Below, in pieces: positions 54,720 to 62,754 of a DNA stretch of 64,000 bases. The notes below the pieces were generated by a model. It searched no databases and was not told where the DNA came from. It was given only the letters and a program-made list of their open reading frames with translations. Positions within the stretch are counted from its first letter, which is position 1. Every line of letters starts with the position of its first letter. Location: positions 4,849,501 through 4,913,500 of the forward strand of contig JADJRL010000003.1 of assembly GCA_016712225.1 (NCBI GenBank). The letters are read 5' to 3'. A program made the position numbers and the translations under genes. The stretch is from Candidatus Defluviibacterium haderslevense. GTDB taxonomy: Bacteria; Bacteroidota; Bacteroidia; Chitinophagales; Saprospiraceae.

Positions 54720-55100
54720 ATGAAAAAACGTGTAATGATTTTCGGAATGGTATTAGTTGTGGCGGTGATCCTGAATAGCTGCTACAAAGATATTGTTTCT
54801 CCGGATTTAGAATCTTCATATCCTCCACAACAAGTTAGCTTCAAGAATGACTTGGCACCATATTTAAAAAAGACCTGCTCCAGTAATGAAGGTTGTCATA
54901 ACGCTGGAAGCCACGAGCCTTATATGGATGATGTTACCAAGTCCTTTAAAAATATTGTAACCAATGGATATGTTAATACAACTTTTCCAAAACAAAGTAA
55001 ATTTTATAAGTTTGTCTATGGAGAAATGTCAGAATACTCTACCAAGAGCGAACGAACCAAAATTTACGATTGGATTCGAACTGGAGCAAAAAATAATTAA
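54720..55100 (+). CDS. Small lipoprotein with a CX5CH cytochrome-like motif
   Basis: The 126-residue protein has a lipoprotein signal with Cys21 (ILNSC). Then SFKNDLAPYLKKTC53, SSNEG, C59-H60 and NAGSHEPYM follow the pattern of Bacteroidota cytochrome-like domains, which read C-x(n)-CH with a downstream Met. Here five residues separate the Cys residues, not two as in standard heme c sites, so heme attachment is uncertain. The C-terminus (KIYDWIRTGAKNN) is typical of this group. It stands 25 bases after the YceI gene and 18 before the barrel gene. Confidence 0.75.
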   Translation: MKKRVMIFGMVLVVAVILNSCYKDIVSPDLESSYPPQQVSFKNDLAPYLKKTCSSNEGCHNAGSHEPYMDDVTKSFKNIVTNGYVNTTFPKQSKFYKFVYGEMSEYSTKSERTKIYDWIRTGAKNN

Positions 55101-55118
55101 TGTTAAAAAATCAATGAA

Positions 55119-56093
55119 ATGAAAACAAAAATAAATATAATAAATAAGCTGCGGTTTGCTCTTTGGGTTGTAATCATAAGTGCCTTTAGTTTACCGGCAT
55201 TCGCACAGGAAACCGAAGAAGCCATGGTTAAAACACCAAAAAAATATGCTAAAAACACTTTTGAAAGTGTTTGGCTCATAGATAATCAGACGGTAATGGT
55301 TCCAGCAAAAGGTACACTTGAGTTTGATATCCTACACCGATTTGGTACCGTTAAAAATGGATTTGATGATCTGTGGGGATTGTTTGCGCCATCTAATATT
55401 CGACTTGGTTTTGCTTATGCTCCAATCAACAATTTGAATCTTGGTCTAGGGCTTACTAAAGAAAAACAAATTGTGGATGGTAGCCTTAAATATGCCATAA
55501 TCAAACAATTGAAAGACAGCTGGAAAGTTCCTGTAAGCATCACATATTATGGTAATATGTCTTATGATCTAAAAAAAGATCCCGAAGGTACTGAGTATAA
55601 GTATGAAACCGATCGTTTAAGGTTTTTTAATCAACTGATTATTGCAAGTAAAATAACTGAGAAACTTTCAATCCAAGTAGCTCCAAGTTTGTCCCACCAG
55701 AATTTTGTTCAGGGATTTATTAAAAAAGTACAACTTGATAGTGTTAAAAGTGAAAATCAAGTATTTGCAGAAATGAAACATGATCACTTTGCATTAGCTT
55801 TTTCAGGAAGATACAAAGTCACAAATAGTATGGCCATTATGGTAAATTATGATCAGCCTATTACAATACATACAGCCAATAATCCAAATCCAAATCTCTC
55901 TTTTGGTCTAGAACTTGGTACAAGTGGACACTCATTCCAAATATTTGCAGGCAATTACTATTTCTTAAATCCTCAGAGAAACAATTTGTTTAATACCAAT
56001 AATCCGGTGAAATATACCGACGCTGCAAATAATAAAATTGCTGGTGGTAACTTCATTATAGGATTCAATATAACAAGATTATGGAGTTTATAG
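55119..56093 (+). CDS. DUF5777-family beta-barrel protein
   Basis: The 324-residue product has a signal peptide (cleaved after about residue 30, PAFAQ) and the family features TFESVWLIDNQTVMVPAKGT, LEFDILHRFGTVKNG and DDLWGLFAPSNIRLGFAY. The rest is amphipathic strands, consistent with an outer-membrane barrel. DUF5777 proteins have no assigned function. Its position as third gene after a YceI protein and a cytochrome-like lipoprotein is an arrangement I believe recurs in Bacteroidota, so the three probably act together. A strong terminator follows 48 bases after the stop. Confidence 0.85.
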   Translation: MKTKINIINKLRFALWVVIISAFSLPAFAQETEEAMVKTPKKYAKNTFESVWLIDNQTVMVPAKGTLEFDILHRFGTVKNGFDDLWGLFAPSNIRLGFAYAPINNLNLGLGLTKEKQIVDGSLKYAIIKQLKDSWKVPVSITYYGNMSYDLKKDPEGTEYKYETDRLRFFNQLIIASKITEKLSIQVAPSLSHQNFVQGFIKKVQLDSVKSENQVFAEMKHDHFALAFSGRYKVTNSMAIMVNYDQPITIHTANNPNPNLSFGLELGTSGHSFQIFAGNYYFLNPQRNNLFNTNNPVKYTDAANNKIAGGNFIIGFNITRLWSL

Positions 56094-56141
56094 GTTTATG
56101 TTTTTGACGTTATTCCATTTTGCAAAACATGAATCATTCCC

Positions 56142-56175
56142 AAAGCACCTAAGTTTATCCAAACTTAGGTGCTTT
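56142..56175 (+). terminator. Terminator hairpin after the DUF5777 gene
   Basis: A perfect 15-bp stem (56142-56156 with 56161-56175) with loop ATCC ends in CTTT and a weakly T-rich tail (AATATTATCT). It is the strongest hairpin I found in the window and ends the YceI operon. Confidence 0.9.
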
Positions 56176-56246
56176 AATATTATCTGTCACATAAAACAAT
56201 TACAATAATTAATTCGACTATAAGCAACTAAATAGATTCAAAATCA

Positions 56247-56747
56247 ATGTTTAAAATTTCAATTTTTTATAGCTTAACCTTTTTCATATTGATTTCATCT
56301 TGCAGTGAAGGTTCAAAAAAAAATTTATCCCAGCAACTCCAATCAAAAGACCCATCAGAAATACACAAAAAACCAGCTAGTACAATTCAAGACACCTTAT
56401 ACATTAATTCAATATCTGTAGTTTTCTATCAACCAGATTCACTTCAACTAAACCGTATAAAAGCAATAACAGATCCTTCAGTATTTGATGGCAGCATGCA
56501 TGAATATTTTTATCAAATCAGAAATGCACATATAGTCCTGAAACAAAATTGGTCTCAACTTAAAATTGTAGATTCAAAAAATGTCCGGTATTTGGTATTT
56601 GTAGGCTTGGATCATACAAGATATACCATCGATCTGGATCAATATAACGATGCCTATGGCATGTTTGTTTTTGATCTCAAAAAAGCACCAATACTTGTAG
56701 ACATGACCAATTTGGAATCCATTATTCATATGTATTTATCAAGTTAA
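56247..56747 (+). CDS. Lipoprotein of unknown function
   Basis: The 166-residue product begins with a lipoprotein signal with Cys19 (LISSC). A polar, low-complexity linker (about residues 23-48) precedes a globular region of about 115 residues (INSISVVFYQPDSLQLNRIK, SMHEYFYQIRNAHIVLKQNW, VRYLVFVGLDHTRYTIDL). I do not recognise the domain. It stands alone after the YceI-operon terminator and 234 bases before the MMPL gene on the same strand, so any link to that exporter is only by position. Confidence 0.7.
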   Translation: MFKISIFYSLTFFILISSCSEGSKKNLSQQLQSKDPSEIHKKPASTIQDTLYINSISVVFYQPDSLQLNRIKAITDPSVFDGSMHEYFYQIRNAHIVLKQNWSQLKIVDSKNVRYLVFVGLDHTRYTIDLDQYNDAYGMFVFDLKKAPILVDMTNLESIIHMYLSS

Positions 56748-56981
56748 CTTGAATTGGTTCAATTTAATAAATTCTGATCCAAAATATGTTTTAAAACTTA
56801 GCATTTATTAAACAGACTTTCAGAATGAATTAAAGCCTTATAACGCAATCCCACATTTATTTATAAAAAACCCGCTATCGCCTGTTTAAATTAATGTAAT
56901 TTAGCGCTCACTTAGTTATGCATTTAGAATATAATATAAATTGGATATTTAGTTTAGATCCTTTTACTAAATGGATTTAAA

Positions 56982-59234
56982 ATGAATAAGAAACATAATC
57001 ACATAGTTATTTATGTTATTCTATTCATTACCCTGCTCTGTTTCATTCCTTTGAGCCATTTGAAATTTGACTTTGCCCTGGATCATATGTTTCCAATACA
57101 TGATCCTGATGTAACGTATTACGAAGATTTTCAAAGAAAATTTCATACGGATATCGATGAAGAAGTCATCTTTATTGGTCTTAAGAATTACAAAGGGATT
57201 TTTCAAATTGAATTTTTAAGAAAAGTAGATACACTCACCCAATATATATCCAAGCTGAATTACATTGCAAAAGTATATTCACTAACCAATTCAAGTTTTA
57301 TTTCTTTACACAATGGTACCTTTAGTGCTGCGCCATTAATTCACATCAATCAACCTGATCAATACCAAGCTGATTCCATCCTATTGTTTAATTCAGAAGA
57401 ATATAGACAATTACTCATTTCTAAAAAAGGTAACTCCATTGCCATTGCAGCATTTAATCAACCCTGGCTCACTCATTTACAAAAGCGACAGCTGTTATTC
57501 CAGATTCAGAAAAAACTAAATGCCCTTCAATTTAATGAATCGCATCTGGCTGCTAAAATCAGAATTGAAACTACTTATATTGAAGAAATTAAAAAAAATA
57601 TAAAAATCTATCTCCTTGTCTCAATACTTATAGTCGTTTTGGCTTTATATTTTATATTCAAATCATGGAATGCCATTATCATATCATTGATCATTATTTT
57701 TATCTCTAATATTTGGTCATTGGCTATAATTTCGATAAGTGGTTATCCAGTGGATGTTTTAACCAGTTTGTTACCTCCCGTATTGTCCATTATATGCATG
57801 TCGAATATCATACACCTTTCTACCAAATATAACACACTATTGAGTCTTGGAACTTCGAAAGAAGATGCATTAACCAGGACTTTTAATGAATTAAAAGTCC
57901 CAACCTTTTTTGCAGCTTTGACAACAGCAGTAGGTTTTTTTACATTAAGTATTACGGATATATTGCCCATAAGAACATTTGGAATATTTATGGGAATAGG
58001 TGTTTTACTTGCATTTGTCATATCATATCTTTTCCTTCAATCATATTATCATATTACAACAGAGCCAGCTCCTATTCAGCATAACAAACACAATAAACAA
58101 TGGTCCTTACTACTAAATTGGAGTTATAGTCAAGTTGTTAAACATAAAATAAAAATATTGGCTTTCACTTGCCTGCTAATGATTGTTTCACTTTATTATA
58201 TTTTTAAAATTCAAATAAACGGAAGTCTGTTGGAAGAAATTCCTGCTCGCAATGCACTACTTTCAGATTATGAATTTATTGAAAACGAGTTTTATGGCAC
58301 CAGAAATTTTGAAATGGAACTTGTCTTGCTAAACACCAATGATTCACTTGTTAATCTGGAAAGGCTCAGAGAAGTAGAAGTGATTCAAGGCATCTTACAT
58401 GATAGTTTAAATATTGCCTGCATCATTTCTCCACTATCCTTATACAAAGGAACAAATAAAGTATTTCATGGCGGTGATCAGGCATTTTTTAGCTTGCCTT
58501 CAAGTCAGGATCAAATTAATGATTATACTTTAAAAATTAACCAAACTCAATATCGGGATGAATGGCTCCGTTATTATGCAGAGGATCTAAAATCATTAAG
58601 AATTAGCGGCAAACTTCCGGACTTAACTATTAAAGAATTCGAAGGGTTAAGTCATCGTTTTGAAAAATATTTTAACAAGCTCAATTTTAAAAATAATTAT
58701 ACTTACAAATTCACAGGATCTTCAATAATATTCGACAAAATAGCCTATTCATTAACTAACAATTTATTGAATGGATTAATCATTGCCTTTATATTGATTG
58801 GATTGATTGGGTATTATATGATGAAATCTTATAGGATGGTAGTCATATCTTTGATCCCGAACTTTCTTGCACTTTTGATTATGGCAGGCATCATGGGCTT
58901 ATTGGGCATCCATTTAAAAGCAGATACTGCAGTTATTTTTTCCATCTCATTTGGTATAGCAGTGGACAATACCATACATTTTTTAAATCGATTCAAACTT
59001 GAATTGAAGTTAGACCTTACCATTTCCAATGCTTTGCGCAGAACTTTCTTAGAAGTTGGAAGACCAATGATGATTACTACATTGATCTTACTACTTGGTT
59101 TTCTCTCTCTATTAACTTCGAGTTTTGGTGGAACTTTTTACATTGGACTTTTAATTTCGATTAGTCTGCTCTTTGCGCTTATATTAAACTTAACGATACT
59201 GCCCATCTTGATCTGGTATTTTTATAAAAACTAA
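56982..59234 (+). CDS. MMPL/RND-superfamily exporter
   Basis: The 750-residue membrane protein shows the two-fold RND layout: helix 1 (about 8-26), a soluble domain (about 30-205), helices 2-6 (about 208-360), helix 7 (about 395-412), a second soluble domain (about 415-600) and helices 8-12 (about 605-748). Typical motifs are FDFALDHMFP at the start of the first loop and GIAVDNTIHFLNRFKLEL in the second helix bundle. Such proteins move lipids or other hydrophobic compounds out of the inner membrane. It is shorter than HAE1 efflux pumps, and no periplasmic adaptor or TolC gene is nearby, as expected for MMPL-type proteins. The substrate is unknown. Confidence 0.88.
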   Translation: MNKKHNHIVIYVILFITLLCFIPLSHLKFDFALDHMFPIHDPDVTYYEDFQRKFHTDIDEEVIFIGLKNYKGIFQIEFLRKVDTLTQYISKLNYIAKVYSLTNSSFISLHNGTFSAAPLIHINQPDQYQADSILLFNSEEYRQLLISKKGNSIAIAAFNQPWLTHLQKRQLLFQIQKKLNALQFNESHLAAKIRIETTYIEEIKKNIKIYLLVSILIVVLALYFIFKSWNAIIISLIIIFISNIWSLAIISISGYPVDVLTSLLPPVLSIICMSNIIHLSTKYNTLLSLGTSKEDALTRTFNELKVPTFFAALTTAVGFFTLSITDILPIRTFGIFMGIGVLLAFVISYLFLQSYYHITTEPAPIQHNKHNKQWSLLLNWSYSQVVKHKIKILAFTCLLMIVSLYYIFKIQINGSLLEEIPARNALLSDYEFIENEFYGTRNFEMELVLLNTNDSLVNLERLREVEVIQGILHDSLNIACIISPLSLYKGTNKVFHGGDQAFFSLPSSQDQINDYTLKINQTQYRDEWLRYYAEDLKSLRISGKLPDLTIKEFEGLSHRFEKYFNKLNFKNNYTYKFTGSSIIFDKIAYSLTNNLLNGLIIAFILIGLIGYYMMKSYRMVVISLIPNFLALLIMAGIMGLLGIHLKADTAVIFSISFGIAVDNTIHFLNRFKLELKLDLTISNALRRTFLEVGRPMMITTLILLLGFLSLLTSSFGGTFYIGLLISISLLFALILNLTILPILIWYFYKN

Positions 59235-59626
59235 TTTAAAAAATGAATTCATATCCCATTTCTTTTTTAAAAGTTAATAACATAACCGATTCAAATCTTC
59301 CCCAATAAATAACATTAGAAATTTGAAGAATCTTCTTAATTTTTCTAATAGCATTTAGGATTACAATTTTACATGATAATGATCAACTTAAACCTTAACT
59401 TGGTAAATTCATTGGAATTCACTTCGCCCTTTTATCATATGATCTTTTTGGAGAAACAATGAATTGCAATAACTGCCCTTTTCAATGAATTAGAATAGTA
59501 AAAAGTGTTAAAATTCAAAAAAACAAAATATTTATACCCTGATAGTTTGTAAATTCCTTACTTTTATCACCTGCTTAAGCATCCTTTTAAGTCCGCTTTA
59601 CGTATAAGTCATTTAAATCGTCATTC
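59235..59626. other. Intergenic region upstream of the arylsulfotransferase operon
   Basis: In this 392-base gap I see no supported gene. A near-consensus -7 element (TACTTTTA, around 59558) lies about 60 bases before the ATG at 59627, but its match and spacing to the upstream TTTG are poor. Confidence 0.5.
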
Positions 59627-61750
59627 ATGAAGTTATTTTCTCAATTGGTATTTTTGATATTAGTGATCAGCTCCAAACTCGCAAGTCAACAGTGGGGCGA
59701 TTATACACTCATAGCTCCAAATAATTCGACAACAGCACAACTTGTAGATACTGACGCAGTTGTAGTAAAAACCTGGAATCTGAACGGCAGTATGACCGGA
59801 TATTCATCACACCTGATGCCGGGTGGCTTTCTTTGGCGCACGGTAAGATATTCTCCGAACTCCTTTGCAGGTGGAGGGCAGACTGGAAAAGTTCAAAAAT
59901 TAGCCTGGGATGGAACCTTACTTTGGGATTTTGTCTATTCAACCACCGCTTACAGTATGCATCATGACATATGTCCCATGCCCAACGGAAATGTATTACT
60001 CATAAGTTATGAAAAAAGAACAGCTGCTGAAGTTTCTGCAGCTGGATCCACTTTTAATGGAGAAATGTGGCCAGATAAAGTTGTAGAAGTCAAACCAACT
60101 GGATTAACTACTGGGGATGTCATTTGGGAATGGAAAGTATGGGATCATCTGGTTCAAAATACGAATGCCTCTAAAGCAAATTATCAATCTTCTATAGTTA
60201 ATCATCCTGAATTACTCAATATCAACTATAAACCAAGCAAGGACTGGATGCATATGAATGGTGTGGATTACAATCCCATTCTGGATCAAATTGTAGTCAG
60301 TTCACATAATTTAAATGAATGGTATGTTATTGATCACAGCACCACAACGCTTGAAGCAGCCGGTCATACCGGTGGAAATTCTGGCAAAGGCGGTGACTTT
60401 CTGTACCGTTGGGGCAATCCTGCAGCATATGGAGCTACTGGGACCAACTATTTGAAAGTTACACATGACGCTCATTGGATTCCTGAGACTGCGCCAAATA
60501 GTGGTCGTTTAGCTGGATTTAACAATCAAGGCATTTCAAATACCAAATCGTGTGTAGACCAAGTCAATCCACCTCTAAACGGCTATTTATATGACATAAC
60601 TAGTGGCAAGGCATTTGACCCTTCCATATATACCTACCGACATACAGCTAATGGCTACAGCAGCAATATGGGCAGCTCACAGGAGTTACCCAACGGAAAT
60701 TTATTAGTCTGCTTAGCCACAGCCGGAACTGTTTATGAAATAAATTCAACAGGGGCTACACTATGGTCCAAAACTTATAATGGTGCTATTCCACAAGCTT
60801 TCAGATATTCAAAATGTCAATTAGAAAATCCGGCTCCTCCCATTCCAACAATTATACAGATCGGCACTAGCTTGAATTCATCGGATGCTGCATCCTATCA
60901 ATGGTATTTAAATGGCCAAGCGATAAAAGATGAACAATCGAAATCCATAACACCAACCAAAGCAGGAATCTATTTAGTACGCACAACCAATGAATTAGGA
61001 TGTGTCTATCAATATTCTAAAGGATTTAAAATAGAAGAAATCAAATCACTTGGTGCTGATGTTATAATTTCTTCAGATTCCATTTGTATGGGTGATAGTG
61101 CGATAATCAGCGCTATTATAAAAAATGGCTCTTCATCAACTAGTTTAACATGGGAATCCAATCCTCCTGGTTTCAATTCCACGCAAACCACAATAAATGT
61201 AGCTCCATTGACCTCCACAGAATATATTTTAAAAATCAAAGATGGCTCCAATGAATACAGTTCATCACATTCCATTGTGGTTTTCCCTGCTCCGACTAAG
61301 CCGACAATTTCAAGATCAACAAATGATTTAATGTCGACTTCTGCCACTAATTATCAGTGGTTTTTGGATGGCACTGCCATTTCAGGTGCTACAGAACAAA
61401 TCTTAACTGCAAGCCAAAACGGTATATATCAGGTTCAAATCAGAGATTTGAATGGTTGTCTATCTGAGATATCGGATGGTTTTACCTTTGAATTAACCCA
61501 AACAAATGATGTTAATGAATTGGATTGGCAGATCTATCCCAATCCAGTGAAACAAGTTCTTAATATTCATGCACCATCTTTAGACCAACAAAATTATCAA
61601 ATCAATATATTTAATGCGGTTGGAAAACTCATATGGTCTGATCAAAATACACATGCATTAGATGTAAATCATCTTTCAAATGGTTTATATTTGATTCAAT
61701 TATCTACACAACAAACTAAGTCCATTCATAAATTCATTTTAATAAAATAA
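59627..61750 (+). CDS. Arylsulfotransferase-like protein, T9SS type A cargo
   Basis: The 707-residue protein has a signal peptide (MKLFSQLVFLILVISSKLAS). Residues about 20-400 match the arylsulfotransferase beta-propeller: HLMPGGFLWR, LAWDGTLLWDF, MHHDICPMPNGNVLLISYEK, WMHMNGVDYNP, HDAHWIPE and SSQELPNGNLLVC. Known family members move sulfate from one aryl ester to another via a catalytic His; which His serves here I cannot fix. Two Ig-like segments (about 405-475 and 560-620, YQWYLNGQAI and YQWFLDGTAI) follow, then a type A sorting domain (IYPNPVKQVLNI to HKFILIK). It heads a tight operon with an E-set protein and a CotH kinase. Confidence 0.82.
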   Translation: MKLFSQLVFLILVISSKLASQQWGDYTLIAPNNSTTAQLVDTDAVVVKTWNLNGSMTGYSSHLMPGGFLWRTVRYSPNSFAGGGQTGKVQKLAWDGTLLWDFVYSTTAYSMHHDICPMPNGNVLLISYEKRTAAEVSAAGSTFNGEMWPDKVVEVKPTGLTTGDVIWEWKVWDHLVQNTNASKANYQSSIVNHPELLNINYKPSKDWMHMNGVDYNPILDQIVVSSHNLNEWYVIDHSTTTLEAAGHTGGNSGKGGDFLYRWGNPAAYGATGTNYLKVTHDAHWIPETAPNSGRLAGFNNQGISNTKSCVDQVNPPLNGYLYDITSGKAFDPSIYTYRHTANGYSSNMGSSQELPNGNLLVCLATAGTVYEINSTGATLWSKTYNGAIPQAFRYSKCQLENPAPPIPTIIQIGTSLNSSDAASYQWYLNGQAIKDEQSKSITPTKAGIYLVRTTNELGCVYQYSKGFKIEEIKSLGADVIISSDSICMGDSAIISAIIKNGSSSTSLTWESNPPGFNSTQTTINVAPLTSTEYILKIKDGSNEYSSSHSIVVFPAPTKPTISRSTNDLMSTSATNYQWFLDGTAISGATEQILTASQNGIYQVQIRDLNGCLSEISDGFTFELTQTNDVNELDWQIYPNPVKQVLNIHAPSLDQQNYQINIFNAVGKLIWSDQNTHALDVNHLSNGLYLIQLSTQQTKSIHKFILIK

Positions 61751-61754
61751 TCAT

Positions 61755-62753
61755 ATGAAAATCATTTACATCACTCTGTTTTTTTTCAGCTTTACATGCT
61801 TTGCGTTTGCAAAAAAAGTAAAATTTGCAGTGGACTTAACAGGTCAACCCATCAGTCCCAATGGCGTTCATATTACCGGAGATTTTCAAGAAATTGCCGG
61901 ATTTCCTGGTGGAGATTGGACTTCAGATGGTACGCCTTTAACACAAGAAGGAACTTCTTCAATATATAGCATTATCATCGATCTTCCAGCATTTAGAAAA
62001 TATGAATATAAGTTTGTAAATGGGGATCAGTTTTATGAAGCAGAATTTATTCCAATCGCTTCCAGAGTAGGTTATGACTTCAATGACAATCGTTGGATTT
62101 ATGTAGATTCAACTTCTTCAGATACCAGTTTTATTGGGGCTATTCGCTTTGGTGAAAATGCTCCGGAAGGAAAAAAAATGATACGCCTGCTAGTTGATAT
62201 GAAAAATGAAGGCAGTTCGCCTGAAGGTGTTTTTGTAAATGCTAATTTACCTAACTGGAATGAAAATCAATCCAGTTTATATCGGTTTATCGACAACATC
62301 TATGAAGCAATATTTTTTGTGGATGCAGGCCTATTTGAATATCAATTTGTAAATGGAAGAATCAGTCCTAAAATTGAAGTTGTGCCCAATGATTGCGCCG
62401 TTAATCATTACAGAACCATAAATATTGTATCCGACACAGTCCTCTCAGGAGTTTGCTTTTCTTCATGTGCAGCTTGTAACACAACATCTACCGATCACAT
62501 GAGCACTAACTTTGAAGAGATGAAAATATCACCAAATCCTGCGAAAGATATAATACACTGTACCTTCATCAACCATTCTGCAGGAACTGTTGAATTATTA
62601 AATCCTGTAGGCCAAAGTATCACAACATACAAGTCAAATGGATTAAATCCATTAAATATAGATGCCTCCTCTTTAAAATCAGGCATATATTTCATTCGAT
62701 ATAAAAATGAAAAAAATAAGGTTTACCAAATTAAAAAAGTAACACTACTATAA
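61755..62753 (+). CDS. Secreted E-set/carbohydrate-binding-like protein, T9SS type A cargo
   Basis: The 332-residue protein has a signal peptide (cleaved near FAFAK). Residues about 20-120 (VKFAVDLTGQPISPNGVHI, TGDFQ, YEYKFVNGDQFYEAEFI) and a second, weaker copy at about 140-240 (IRLLVDMKNEGSSPEGVFVN, FEYQFVNGR) resemble the E-set/CBM48 fold found beside glycoside hydrolases. A Cys-rich hinge (CFSSCAAC) precedes a type A sorting domain (MKISPNPAKDII to KKVTLL). No catalytic motif is visible. It lies four bases after the arylsulfotransferase gene and one base before the CotH gene, so all three should be translated together. Confidence 0.75.
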   Translation: MKIIYITLFFFSFTCFAFAKKVKFAVDLTGQPISPNGVHITGDFQEIAGFPGGDWTSDGTPLTQEGTSSIYSIIIDLPAFRKYEYKFVNGDQFYEAEFIPIASRVGYDFNDNRWIYVDSTSSDTSFIGAIRFGENAPEGKKMIRLLVDMKNEGSSPEGVFVNANLPNWNENQSSLYRFIDNIYEAIFFVDAGLFEYQFVNGRISPKIEVVPNDCAVNHYRTINIVSDTVLSGVCFSSCAACNTTSTDHMSTNFEEMKISPNPAKDIIHCTFINHSAGTVELLNPVGQSITTYKSNGLNPLNIDASSLKSGIYFIRYKNEKNKVYQIKKVTLL

Positions 62754-62754
62754 A

